Shown here: positions 52,719-61,819 of the stretch, piece by piece
Position numbering within the stretch: position 1 is the first letter of the stretch
Layout: each line of letters begins with the position of its first letter
Assembly (NCBI RefSeq): GCF_947502995.1
Contig: NZ_CANNBW010000010.1
Coordinates: 62,001-126,000 of the forward strand
Length of the DNA: 64,000 nucleotides
Direction: 5' to 3'
From: an uncultured Tenacibaculum sp.
Lineage (GTDB): Bacteria; Bacteroidota; Bacteroidia; Flavobacteriales; Flavobacteriaceae
Notes under the pieces: generated by a model
Seen by the model: only the letters and a program-made list of their open reading frames with translations
The model's database searches: none
Told to the model about the DNA's origin: nothing
Made by a program: the position numbers and the translations under genes

Positions 52719-53576
52719 ATGAAATCGCTTTTTACTTACCTCTTATTGTTTTCTGTAGCATTTGGTTATGCTCAAAAAAACTTTCACGGAAAAGCTGTGT
52801 ATAAATCGAAAACTTCTTTTGATATGAATCAATGGGGAAATCGTCAGTTATCCGAACAACAAAAGAAAAGAATCATGGAAAGAATGAAGAATATGTTAGA
52901 AAAAACATATACGCTTCATTTCAATAGAACTTCATCATTGTATGAAGAAGAAGAAAAATTAGAAGCACCAGGTGGTGGAAGAGGAGGTTTTCGTTTTGGA
53001 GGTTTTTCTAGTGGAATTCAATATAAAAATACACAAGACAAAAAGTTTTTAGAAGAGAGAGAATTTTTTGGAAAGAAGTTTTTAATAGAATATCCGTCTG
53101 AAATGCCAAAATGGGAAATGAGTGGAGAGCAAAAACAAATAGGAAACTATTTATGTTATAAAGCTACTATGGTGAAAAAAACTGATGAGTTCGATTGGCA
53201 AAACATGAGAAGAAGAGGAAGAGGTAGAAATAGAGGTAAAGACAATAAGAAACCTGATAGTACAAAAGTTAGAAAAGTTACTGAAGATATAGAAATGCCA
53301 AAAGAAATACTAGTTACGGCATGGTATACACCACAAATTCCTGTAAGTAATGGTCCTGGAGAATATTGGGGATTACCAGGTTTAATTTTAGAAATAAACT
53401 CTGGGAAAACTACAATTTTATGTACAGAAGTAACTTTAAATCCTAAAGAAAAGAAAGAAATAGAACCTTTAACTAAAGGAGACGAAGTAACAAGAGAAGA
53501 GTATAATGCTATAGTGAAAAAGAAGATGGAAGAAATGAGAGAAATGTGGAGAGGCAGAAGAAGAGGTAGGTCTTAG
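52719..53576 (+). CDS. GLPGLI family protein (second of two)
   Basis: 285 residues, a paralogue of the preceding protein: signal peptide (FTYLLLFSVAFGYAQ), FHGKAVYKSKT, motif WGLPGLILEINSG and YTPQIPVSNGPGEYW. It differs by Gly/Arg-rich inserts (GGGRGGFRFGG and RRRGRGRNRGKDN). The 104-base gap before it contains an inverted repeat GATAAC/GTTATC followed by TTAAC, possibly a weaker regulator site. Confidence 0.9.
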   Translation: MKSLFTYLLLFSVAFGYAQKNFHGKAVYKSKTSFDMNQWGNRQLSEQQKKRIMERMKNMLEKTYTLHFNRTSSLYEEEEKLEAPGGGRGGFRFGGFSSGIQYKNTQDKKFLEEREFFGKKFLIEYPSEMPKWEMSGEQKQIGNYLCYKATMVKKTDEFDWQNMRRRGRGRNRGKDNKKPDSTKVRKVTEDIEMPKEILVTAWYTPQIPVSNGPGEYWGLPGLILEINSGKTTILCTEVTLNPKEKKEIEPLTKGDEVTREEYNAIVKKKMEEMREMWRGRRRGRS

Positions 53577-53606
53577 TAAGTTTTATGAATTAATCAAACT
53601 TTAATA

Positions 53607-56378
53607 ATGAAAAAAATATTTTTTCTGGCGATCGTAATGGTTGCCTGTTATACTAGTGCCCAAATTAAACTGACAGGGATAGTAAAAGACAGCATTGGAA
53701 ACCCGCTAGAAATGGCAAATATGTTGGCTATAAATCAAAAAGATAACAAAGTAGATTCTTACGGGTTTACAGATGCTTTTGGTAATTATAAACTGAATTT
53801 GCAGAAAAATGCTAGTTATATCATTAAAGCGAGTTATGTAGGGATGAAAACAGGTGAATTTAACATTAGCACTAAAGAAACTGATATTAAAAAAGATATT
53901 GTTTTACTTTTTGATAATACTTTAGATGAAGTAGAAATTATTTCTAAAATGCCTGTAACGGTAAAAGGTGATACAATTGTGTACAATGCAGATTCCTTTA
54001 AAAGCGGAACAGAAAAAAAGCTAGAAGACGTACTAAAAAAACTTCCTGGAGTAGAGGTAAACGATGAAGGAGAAATTCAGGTTGAAGGAAAAACAGTAAG
54101 AAAGGTAATGGTAGAAGGGAAAGATTTTTTTGATGGAGATTCTAAACTTGCTACTAAAAATATTCCAGCTAATGCGATTGATAAAGTTGAGGTCTTAAAA
54201 AATCATAGTGAAGTTAGTCAGATGAGTCGTGTTACTGATAATGAAGATAATATTGTTATAAACCTAAAACTAAAAGAAGGAAAGAAGAATTTTTGGTTTG
54301 GAGAGGTTTCTGCGGGAATAGGAATGGCAACAGAAGATAGCCGATATATCGTACATCCAAAACTGTTTTATTACAGTCCGAAATATAGTTTAAACTTAAT
54401 TACAGATTTTAATAATATTGGAGAAGTTCCATTTACACGTAGAGATTACTTTAAGTTTACTGGAGGATTCAGAGGAGCTGGAGGAAGAGGTACAGGTTTT
54501 AATGTAGCGTCATCTGATATAGGTTTCTTAACACTTCGAAACAACAGAGCTAAAGAAATCGAATCAAGATTTGGAGCAGTGAATTTTAGTTATTCTCCAA
54601 AAAAGAATTGGGATTTAAGTGGATTCGGAATTTATTCTGGATCAGAAGTAGATATGGAAGAAAATACAATAAGAAATTATATCAATGAAAATGTTGATGC
54701 CTCTACTTTGCCACCATTCGATACGACAGACCCAAATTCGATTAGATTTATTAATACAGAAGAAATAAATAGTGTTTCTAAACAAAGGAGTGATTTAGGT
54801 TTACTAAAACTGAGTTCAAGTTATCGCCCAAATACCGATAATCAATTTGATTATGATGTTTTCGCTAAAATTTCAAATCAAGAAGAAATACAAAGTTTAA
54901 ATTCTACACGTACCTATTTAAATGATGCAGATGAGTCTATTCCAATTCATCAATTATCTAGTCAGAATCCGTATTCAATTAGCCAAAATTTGAATTATTA
55001 TTATACATTAAATGACAGTAATATATTTGCTTTAGAAGCTCAATATTTATGGCAAAATGAAGATCCGTTTTATAATGCTGAGCTAGAAAATTTATCTTTT
55101 TTCAATGTTTTAGGTTTAGTTGATGAAAGTCCTGTTCCTTTTGATGTTTCTCAGAATAAAAGAGTCAAAACAAATAAATTAGATGCCAAGTTAGATTACT
55201 TTTATGTGATTAACCCGAAGAGTAATTTAAATGTAACTTTAGGAACTACTGTAAGTGATCAGCAATTCAACTCTAATATTTTTCAAGTTTTAGAAAATGG
55301 AACAACGAATTCTATAAGTAATGTAAATTCAATTAATGATGTAAATTATACTTTCGATGATTATTATGCTGGTTTACATTATAAGTTTATTACAGGGATA
55401 TTTACTTTTAATCAAGGATTTACAGCACATCAGTATTCAGCAAAAAACACACAACTAGGAAGTGTTTTTGATAACAGTTTCACAAAATTATTACCAGATG
55501 CTTCTATTAAAGTAGCACTTAAAAAGTCGGAAACTTTACGATTAAATTATAGTCAACAAGTAAGTTTTACAGATATAAATAGAGTTGCCGAAGGTTTTGT
55601 ATTTAACAATTACAATAGATTATACTCAGGAAACAGAGAATTAGAGAGTTCTTTATCACACAATGTAAACTTGAGTTATTTTAGTTTTAATATGTTTAAT
55701 TACACAAACATTTTTGCTAGCGTAAATTATAGTAAACTAATAGATGCGGTAAAAGGATTAACTACGTTTAATGGAGTAGATCAGGTATCAACATCAATCA
55801 ATTCTATATTCCCAGATGAAACAATTTCAGCGAATGCTAATTTTCAAAAAAGTTATCGAAAATTTAAAGTTACAGTTGGAGGAAATGTAGGTTATTCAGT
55901 TTCAAACAACCTGTTTTTTAATCGTTTTACAAATGAAAATGAGAATAGAGAGTCAAATTCATTTACTCAAGCTTATAGAACAAGATTTAGTACAAACTTT
56001 AGAGAGTTTCCAAATTTTGATGTAGGTTATAATGTAAGTATTAACAGGTACGATCAAGGAGGAATCGTAAATACATTTACTACACATAGTCCTTTTGTTA
56101 ATTTCGATGCTTTTATAACCAGAGATTTAATATTTAATACAAAATACACTTATAATAATTATAGAAACCAATCTGAAACACTAAATGATTTTAGTTTTTG
56201 GGATGCAGATTTAACCTATCAAAAGAAAGATAGTAAGTGGGAATACAAAATGATGGTAACAAATATTTTAGATACAAAATCTTTAAATCAAGATAGTTCT
56301 AATACCATTTTTAATAGCTCTTCTGCTTACATAATCCAACCAAGATATATTACTTTTTCAGTGAAATATAATTTATAA
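53607..56378 (+). CDS. TonB-receptor-like outer membrane beta-barrel protein with carboxypeptidase-like plug
   Basis: 923 residues. Signal peptide (IFFLAIVMVACYTSAQ), carboxypeptidase-regulatory-like domain at 20-100 (LTGIVKDSIGNPLEMANMLA), a plug-like part (DVLKKLPGVEVNDEGEIQVE, then IPANAIDKVEVLKNHSEVSQ), and a barrel of about 650 residues ending in YITFSVKYNL. It belongs to the outer membrane beta-barrel family that travels with GLPGLI proteins. Last gene of the operon; a terminator follows. Substrate unknown. Confidence 0.9.
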   Translation: MKKIFFLAIVMVACYTSAQIKLTGIVKDSIGNPLEMANMLAINQKDNKVDSYGFTDAFGNYKLNLQKNASYIIKASYVGMKTGEFNISTKETDIKKDIVLLFDNTLDEVEIISKMPVTVKGDTIVYNADSFKSGTEKKLEDVLKKLPGVEVNDEGEIQVEGKTVRKVMVEGKDFFDGDSKLATKNIPANAIDKVEVLKNHSEVSQMSRVTDNEDNIVINLKLKEGKKNFWFGEVSAGIGMATEDSRYIVHPKLFYYSPKYSLNLITDFNNIGEVPFTRRDYFKFTGGFRGAGGRGTGFNVASSDIGFLTLRNNRAKEIESRFGAVNFSYSPKKNWDLSGFGIYSGSEVDMEENTIRNYINENVDASTLPPFDTTDPNSIRFINTEEINSVSKQRSDLGLLKLSSSYRPNTDNQFDYDVFAKISNQEEIQSLNSTRTYLNDADESIPIHQLSSQNPYSISQNLNYYYTLNDSNIFALEAQYLWQNEDPFYNAELENLSFFNVLGLVDESPVPFDVSQNKRVKTNKLDAKLDYFYVINPKSNLNVTLGTTVSDQQFNSNIFQVLENGTTNSISNVNSINDVNYTFDDYYAGLHYKFITGIFTFNQGFTAHQYSAKNTQLGSVFDNSFTKLLPDASIKVALKKSETLRLNYSQQVSFTDINRVAEGFVFNNYNRLYSGNRELESSLSHNVNLSYFSFNMFNYTNIFASVNYSKLIDAVKGLTTFNGVDQVSTSINSIFPDETISANANFQKSYRKFKVTVGGNVGYSVSNNLFFNRFTNENENRESNSFTQAYRTRFSTNFREFPNFDVGYNVSINRYDQGGIVNTFTTHSPFVNFDAFITRDLIFNTKYTYNNYRNQSETLNDFSFWDADLTYQKKDSKWEYKMMVTNILDTKSLNQDSSNTIFNSSSAYIIQPRYITFSVKYNL

Positions 56379-56397
56379 CTATTGTTTTGAATCAATC

Positions 56398-56426
56398 AAA
56401 AAAGGCGAGGTATTCCTCGCCTTTTT
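56398..56426. terminator. Convergent terminator after the TonB-like gene
   Basis: AAAGGCGAGG/CCTCGCCTTT with loop TATT and flanking A and T runs. Confidence 0.9.
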
Positions 56427-56443
56427 AATTTTTAATAAAAAAA

Positions 56444-58690
56444 TTATTTAATAATAACTTTTTTTACTTCGGTTTTATCATCTTTTATGATTTGTAATAA
56501 ATACAAACCAGAAGTCACATTTTCGTAACTAAGTTGTTCAGCAAATTTATTTGTAGCATTACTAAATTCTTTAGTTCCAACAAGTCTTCCGCTTAAATCG
56601 AATAATTGAACTTTTACAGTGCTTAAAACTTCAATGTCAAATACTAAATTGAAAGTTTTGTTTTCCGTAGGATTAGGAAAAAGACTAAAATTAGCAAAAT
56701 CAATTACATCACCTGTAGCAACATCTGGATTATTAATAATTGTAAAATTTGTAGCATTTACATTGTAAAAAATATTATCCACAGCTTCAATCATTATTCT
56801 AGCCTCAGTCGTAGCCATATTTGGAATAATAACTGTTTCTATTCCATCATTAGGGGTATTATCAATAATCACAGTTGGAAAAGTAAGACCACCATCTGTA
56901 GATAACTTAATACGTACATTTTTACAGTTTATAGGAGCTTGATCTGTTGTAGATTTATCCCAAATAATAGTTTGGGCAGTTGCTCCGTCCCAGCTAACTT
57001 CAGTGCTAGGTGTAGTAACGGTAAAAGGTTTTACATCTATAACAGAAACTTTCATACTATCGAAAGCAACAGCACCACCACCTGTTTGATTATCTCTTAC
57101 AGTTAATGTAAAATTCATTTCTCTTTCTACTTCAGGAATAACTTCCCAAAAAGAGAAAAATTCACCTGAAACAATAGTTTCTAATTTTGGTAAATATCTA
57201 TTTGGAGAAGATGTTGGAGCAAAAGATCGAAAAGAAGCTCCTCCTGTACTTGTTGAAGAAGGTGGAGAAATTACAATTTCATTATCAACTTGTTCCCAAC
57301 AATACGTTAAGTTAGCTGAAGAATCATTATCAGATCCATTACCTCTTAATATTAAAGGAGTTCTTTTAGGTACAGTAAAATCTGAACCAGCATTTGCTAC
57401 AGGTGCAGTATTTCCAGTGCTAGAGTTTGTACTACAAGATGTACTATTTTGCACAAAACTAAGCATCTCCTGAATACTTATCGTATGAAAATAATCATCA
57501 CTATTATCTTGAACATTATTGGGGAAACAAATACCTGCATAGGCCATAATCGTAGAACCACTTCCAGGTTCTATAGCTGTGTCATCATTTCTGTTTCCAC
57601 CTACACAACTACCTGTGTCCCCATTAAAAGTATGATTTCCTCCGAATTGATGTCCTAATTCATGAGCTACAAAGTCAATGTCGAACGGATCGTTAATTGG
57701 AGAGTTTAAACCTGTCATAGCACCAGCTTTAAATCCATCAACACAAACCGATCTAAAACGAGCAATTCCTCCTAAACCTGTTGCAAAAATATGACCTACA
57801 TCATAATTGGCTGTACCAATTACATTATCACATAAATCTTGATTTTGATTTATAAGTACAACAGAATTATCATTATCTAGGTTGTCAGTAGCAGCATCTA
57901 AATTGATTAAAGGATTTGCACCACCAACTAAAACAATATTCATATGTACAGATAAATCTCTTTCATAAATTCCATTTACTCTTGTTATTGTGGTATTCAT
58001 TGCAGACAAAACAGCAGCTCGTTGTTGTGCTTCAGTTCCGCTATTTAAACCTTGTTCATTGATATGGAATTGAGAATATTCACCTGTACAGGTTAAAGCT
58101 AATCTGTATGTTCGTAATGTACCATCATTAATAATTTTTTTACCAAACTGTTTAGCAGGTTGTTCAATTTTATTTTCACCTAAAAGAGTACAAGCTGGAC
58201 GATTACTGTTCTGGTTTAAATCAGATCTACTGTATAACATGTATGTTGAATTGTCCTTCGTGTAAGGATCAACATAATAAGTGGGCTTATTTATAGGGTA
58301 TAAAGTAATATGAACACCGTCACTACCAATACTTAATTTACCGCTGGTTTTATTATCAGATTTACTTGTAATTGAATATGATTTTATAAAACCGAATTCA
58401 GGAGCTAAAGATTCAGAAAAATTTGAACTTTCTTTAATTGAAAACTCAGAAATATTATTGTTAGAATCAGGAAGCAAGATAGTTTTTTCTGTTCCTCGAC
58501 TTTTCAGATTCAGTTGATTTTTAAAGTCATTAATATTTAATGAAAAAAGACTATATTTTTTAGGAAGATGATTAGCTTGTCTAGACTTTTTTGTTAATAA
58601 ACTAGAGTTGTTTGGGGTGATTTTTTTCCAAGTATTCTGCGAGTTTATAACATAAATACTAATAAAAAATAGTAATAGTGTTTTTCTCAT
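56444..58690 (-). CDS. Reprolysin-like zinc metalloprotease with T9SS sorting domain
   Basis: 748 residues. Signal peptide (LLLFFISIYVINSQ), propeptide to about 185, then an M12B-like catalytic domain (about 192-420) with HELGHQFGGNH at 343-353 and the Met-turn IMAYAG (Met382). Five or more Cys in the domain suggest disulfides (CTGEY, LCDNV, SVCVDG, GSCVGG, AGICF). It is followed by a fibronectin-like region with PVANAGSDFTVPKR and a T9SS C-terminal sorting domain (LFPNPTENKTFNL, SGLYLLQIIKDDKTEVKKV). An extracellular protease; convergent with the GLPGLI operon. Confidence 0.92.
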   Translation of the reverse strand: MRKTLLLFFISIYVINSQNTWKKITPNNSSLLTKKSRQANHLPKKYSLFSLNINDFKNQLNLKSRGTEKTILLPDSNNNISEFSIKESSNFSESLAPEFGFIKSYSITSKSDNKTSGKLSIGSDGVHITLYPINKPTYYVDPYTKDNSTYMLYSRSDLNQNSNRPACTLLGENKIEQPAKQFGKKIINDGTLRTYRLALTCTGEYSQFHINEQGLNSGTEAQQRAAVLSAMNTTITRVNGIYERDLSVHMNIVLVGGANPLINLDAATDNLDNDNSVVLINQNQDLCDNVIGTANYDVGHIFATGLGGIARFRSVCVDGFKAGAMTGLNSPINDPFDIDFVAHELGHQFGGNHTFNGDTGSCVGGNRNDDTAIEPGSGSTIMAYAGICFPNNVQDNSDDYFHTISIQEMLSFVQNSTSCSTNSSTGNTAPVANAGSDFTVPKRTPLILRGNGSDNDSSANLTYCWEQVDNEIVISPPSSTSTGGASFRSFAPTSSPNRYLPKLETIVSGEFFSFWEVIPEVEREMNFTLTVRDNQTGGGAVAFDSMKVSVIDVKPFTVTTPSTEVSWDGATAQTIIWDKSTTDQAPINCKNVRIKLSTDGGLTFPTVIIDNTPNDGIETVIIPNMATTEARIMIEAVDNIFYNVNATNFTIINNPDVATGDVIDFANFSLFPNPTENKTFNLVFDIEVLSTVKVQLFDLSGRLVGTKEFSNATNKFAEQLSYENVTSGLYLLQIIKDDKTEVKKVIIK

Positions 58691-58761
58691 GAAATTTTAA
58701 TTTGAGTGTATTTTAATGATTTTAACTAATTATCGCTTAGCGAATAAGTATGGGGCTTAAG

Positions 58762-58769
58762 CAAATGTA
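58762..58769 (-). promoter_or_regulatory. Promoter -7 box of the reprolysin-like gene (TACATTTG)
   Basis: Perfect TAnnTTTG on the minus strand, 72 bases before the start. A short inverted repeat TCGCT-T-AGCGA (58733-58743) lies between it and the gene. Confidence 0.5.
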
Positions 58770-58900
58770 TAAATAAAAACGCTGTATTAATAAAAATATT
58801 CTGAAAAGACTAGATCAATAAATCCATTACACTTTATATAAATTATTTTTTTTCTTTACTTTTTTGTCGAAATTTGTTATTGTTAATTACTAATTAGGCA

Positions 58901-59614
58901 ATGAATAAAAAAGTCTGTTTAATAGATTTATCTCAAAAAGATTTTAAAGATACTTGGGATTTACAAACGAAAACCTTACAAAGTATAGTAGATTTAAAAA
59001 TTAAAAATAGAAGAGAGGAACTAAATATTCCTACATCAAACTATTTTTTATTTGTTGAACACCCTCATGTGTATACTCTTGGTAAAAGTGGAGATATGAA
59101 ACATCTTCTATTAAATGAAAAACAATTAGAAGAGAAAGATATTTCGTTTTATAAAATTAATAGAGGTGGAGATATCACATATCATGGACCAGGTCAAATA
59201 GTCGGTTATCCAATTTTAGATCTAGAAAACTTTTTTACAGACATTCACAAATATCTACGTTTACTAGAGGAAGTAATTATTAAGGTTATTGGTGAGTATG
59301 GTTTAAAAGGAGAGAGAAGTCCTGGAGAAACAGGTGTATGGTTGGATGTTGGTACTCCTTTTGCAAGAAAAATTTGTGCAATGGGGATTCGTACAAGTAG
59401 ATGGGTAACTATGCACGGTTTTGCACTTAATGTAAATACAAATCTTGGTTATTTTGATCATATTATTCCTTGTGGAATTAATGATAAATCAGTTACTTCT
59501 ATGGAAGTTGAGCTTGGTGCAAAGTTAAATTTAGACGAGGTGAAAGAAAAAATACTTTTTTACTTTAAAGAACTTTTTGAAGTAAATGAATTCATAAAAA
59601 AAGCGAGCTTATAA
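58901..59614 (+). CDS. lipB: Octanoyltransferase (lipoate biosynthesis)
   Basis: 237 residues. Moves octanoyl from acyl carrier protein to lipoyl domains. EHPHVYTLGKSGD near 53-65, NRGGDITYHGPGQIVGYP at 87-104, the catalytic Lys157 in ARKICAMGIR and Cys191 in IIPCGINDKSVTSM. Its last codons and stop form part of the terminator stem. Single gene, divergent from the protease gene. Confidence 0.96.
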   Translation: MNKKVCLIDLSQKDFKDTWDLQTKTLQSIVDLKIKNRREELNIPTSNYFLFVEHPHVYTLGKSGDMKHLLLNEKQLEEKDISFYKINRGGDITYHGPGQIVGYPILDLENFFTDIHKYLRLLEEVIIKVIGEYGLKGERSPGETGVWLDVGTPFARKICAMGIRTSRWVTMHGFALNVNTNLGYFDHIIPCGINDKSVTSMEVELGAKLNLDEVKEKILFYFKELFEVNEFIKKASL

Positions 59615-59629
59615 GCTCGCTTTTTAATA
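59597..59629. terminator. Terminator containing the lipB stop codon
   Basis: AAAAAGCGAGCTTA and TAAGCTCGCTTTTT form a 28-base perfect palindrome; the lipB stop TAA is at 59612-59614, in its centre. Flanking A and T runs suit both lipB and the convergent yceI gene. Confidence 0.85.
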
Positions 59630-59651
59630 TTTATGATTTGTTGTGCTATAA

Positions 59652-60293
59652 TTATTTTCTAGCTTTAATATCAAAAGAGAATTCGATAATATCATTGATA
59701 GCTTTATCTTTTAAGTTATCAAAGAATTTTCCAGAACCATACTTAACACCAAAATCAGTTCTGTCAACTCCAAAAGTTTCACTCTTTAAAGTAACATCAT
59801 TTCCATTTTCAGTTAATGTAGCAGGAATTGTAATACTTTTAGTAACATCTTTAATAGTTAAGTTACCTGTAATATGTAATTTACCATCTTTAACTTCAGA
59901 GCTAGCAACTACAAATTTAGTGCTTGGGAATTTTTCAACGTTAAAAAAATCTTCATTCTTTAAGTGTCCTTCTAAACCAGCTTTCTTTTTTCCTTCTAAA
60001 TCAGAACAAGAAATTGTATTCATATCTAATACGAATTCTCCAGCTTTTAAAACACCAGCTTCAACATCAAATAAACCTTTTTCTATAGTGATTGTACCAT
60101 TGTGACCTTCTCCAACAGGATGAGCTCCTTTCCAAGTTACAGTTGATTCTGCTACGTTTACATTGTAAGAGTTAATAGGGTTAGTTACCTTTTGCTCAAC
60201 TTTTACTTCTTCTTTAGCTTCTACTTTTTTTTCACCTTTACAAGACGTTAAAGCTATAGTTACTACTGCTAATGATAAGATTAGTTTTTTCAT
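59652..60293 (-). CDS. YceI-family lipoprotein
   Basis: 213 residues. Lipobox ALTSC, then a Lys/Glu-rich linker and the YceI lipocalin-like beta barrel: SYNVNVAESTVTWKGAHPVG near 42-61, NGTITIEKG, LEGHLKNEDFFNVEKFPSTK and the late FGVKYGSGKFFDN. YceI proteins bind isoprenoid-type ligands and are envelope proteins; the substrate here is unknown. A TATATTTG box lies 43 bases upstream. Confidence 0.93.
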   Translation of the reverse strand: MKKLILSLAVVTIALTSCKGEKKVEAKEEVKVEQKVTNPINSYNVNVAESTVTWKGAHPVGEGHNGTITIEKGLFDVEAGVLKAGEFVLDMNTISCSDLEGKKKAGLEGHLKNEDFFNVEKFPSTKFVVASSEVKDGKLHITGNLTIKDVTKSITIPATLTENGNDVTLKSETFGVDRTDFGVKYGSGKFFDNLKDKAINDIIEFSFDIKARK

Positions 60294-60335
60294 TTTTAGA
60301 TTGTTTTATATGAATTTGAAATTTATATTCCATGG

Positions 60336-60343
60336 CAAATATA
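60336..60343 (-). promoter_or_regulatory. Promoter -7 box of the YceI-family gene (TATATTTG)
   Basis: Perfect TAnnTTTG on the minus strand, 43 bases before the start and 24 bases past the dtd stop. Confidence 0.5.
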
Positions 60344-60366
60344 TTTATTATTTATTGCCTGAGGAA

Positions 60367-60819
60367 TTATTTTTTGTCTTTTGTATCTATCACAATGGTT
60401 ACTGGACCATCATTTAATAAATCTACTTTCATGTCTGCTCCAAATATTCCTGTTTGAACTTGTTTTCCTAATTGTTTTTCGAGTTCTTTTACAAATTTCT
60501 CATACATTGGAATCGCAAATTCAGGTTTAGAAGCCTTAATATAACTTGGTCTATTTCCTTTTTTCGTTGATGCGTGTAATGTAAACTGACTCACTACAAT
60601 TGCTTCGCCATTCGTCTGTAATAACGAAGAGTTCATTACATTATTTTCATCATTAAAAATTCTAAGATTTACTATTTTTTTAGTCAACCAAAGTATATCT
60701 TCATCTGTATCTTCATCTTCAATACCAACTAAGATGAGTAATCCGTTTTTTATACTCGCAACAACTTTATGATCTACAGTAACGCTTGCTTTTGAAACTC
60801 TTTGAATTACAGTTTTCAT
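60367..60819 (-). CDS. dtd: D-aminoacyl-tRNA deacylase
   Basis: 150 residues. Removes D-amino acids wrongly attached to tRNA. SQFTLHASTKKGNRPSY near 78-94 (SQFTL motif) and NDGPVTIVIDT near the C-terminus (cross-subunit Gly-Pro motif) identify it. Starts 7 bases after the rsgA stop, so it is co-transcribed with rsgA. Confidence 0.97.
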   Translation of the reverse strand: MKTVIQRVSKASVTVDHKVVASIKNGLLILVGIEDEDTDEDILWLTKKIVNLRIFNDENNVMNSSLLQTNGEAIVVSQFTLHASTKKGNRPSYIKASKPEFAIPMYEKFVKELEKQLGKQVQTGIFGADMKVDLLNDGPVTIVIDTKDKK

Positions 60820-60826
60820 AATTTAA

Positions 60827-61777
60827 TTATTGTCTTCCAGATAAAATATCAGTTCTATAATTTTCTTCTTCACCTTCTAAGATTTGTAGATAACTTTTAT
60901 ATCTCGACCAAGAAATCTCTTCTCTTTCTAAAGCATCTTTTACAGCACAATGTGGTTCGTTTAGGTGAATGCAGTTATTAAATTTACAATCTTGTTTTAA
61001 AGCGAAAAATTCAGGAAAATAATCACCTAACTCATCTTTTTCCATATCAACTACTCCAAAACCTTTAATTCCAGGAGTATCTATAATAGAAGCATCAAAA
61101 CTTAAATCGAACATTTCAGCAAAAGTTGTAGTATGTTGTCCTTGTTTATGTTGATCAGAAATTTCTTTTGTTCTTAAGTTTAAAGTAGGTTCTATATAAT
61201 TTACTAAAGTTGTTTTTCCAACACCAGAATGCCCAGAAAACATGCTTACCTTACCTATCATCATATCCTTAATTATATCTACATTTTTTCCAGTTGTTGC
61301 TGAAGTTTCTATACATGTATATCCGATAGGTTCGTAAATATCTTTTAAATATAAAATCTCTGCTTTTTGTTCAATAGTATAAGCATCAATTTTATTGAAA
61401 ATAAGCACAACATCTATGGAGTAAGCCTCTGCTGTAACAAGAAAACGATCGATAAACGTTGTAAATGTAGGCGGATTATCAATAGTAATGATTAGGAAAA
61501 CCTGATCTATATTAGATGCGATTATATGCGTTTGTTTGGAAAGATTTACAGATTTTCTAACGATGTAATTTTGTCGTTCTAAAATGTTTGTAATAATTCC
61601 AGTTTCTTCGTTGTTTTTTGTTTCAATAGTAAACTCAACATGATCTCCTACTGCGATAGGATTCGTGCTTTTTATTCCTTTTATTCTGAATTTACCTTTG
61701 ATTCGACATTTATAAAAGGTGTTATCACTCTTAACCCAATACCAACTTCCTGTTGATTTGTATACCGTTCCTTTCAT
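60827..61777 (-). CDS. rsgA: Ribosome small subunit maturation GTPase RsgA
   Basis: 316 residues. OB-fold at 1-70, then a circularly permuted GTPase: FNKID (G4 first, 127-131), FSGHSGVGKTTLVN (G1, 180-193), DTPGIKGFG (G3) and the C-terminal zinc knuckle with CKFNNCIHLNEPHCAVK. Late step of 30S assembly. In operon with dtd. Confidence 0.97.
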   Translation of the reverse strand: MKGTVYKSTGSWYWVKSDNTFYKCRIKGKFRIKGIKSTNPIAVGDHVEFTIETKNNEETGIITNILERQNYIVRKSVNLSKQTHIIASNIDQVFLIITIDNPPTFTTFIDRFLVTAEAYSIDVVLIFNKIDAYTIEQKAEILYLKDIYEPIGYTCIETSATTGKNVDIIKDMMIGKVSMFSGHSGVGKTTLVNYIEPTLNLRTKEISDQHKQGQHTTTFAEMFDLSFDASIIDTPGIKGFGVVDMEKDELGDYFPEFFALKQDCKFNNCIHLNEPHCAVKDALEREEISWSRYKSYLQILEGEEENYRTDILSGRQ

Positions 61778-61819
61778 AAAACAAAGATGAGAATAAATTA
61801 GCGAATCTATGCTATAAGA

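Noticed and set aside
59638..60105. 155-codon ORF on the plus strand
   Set aside because: It is the antisense shadow of the YceI-family gene, which has a clear lipobox and family motifs.
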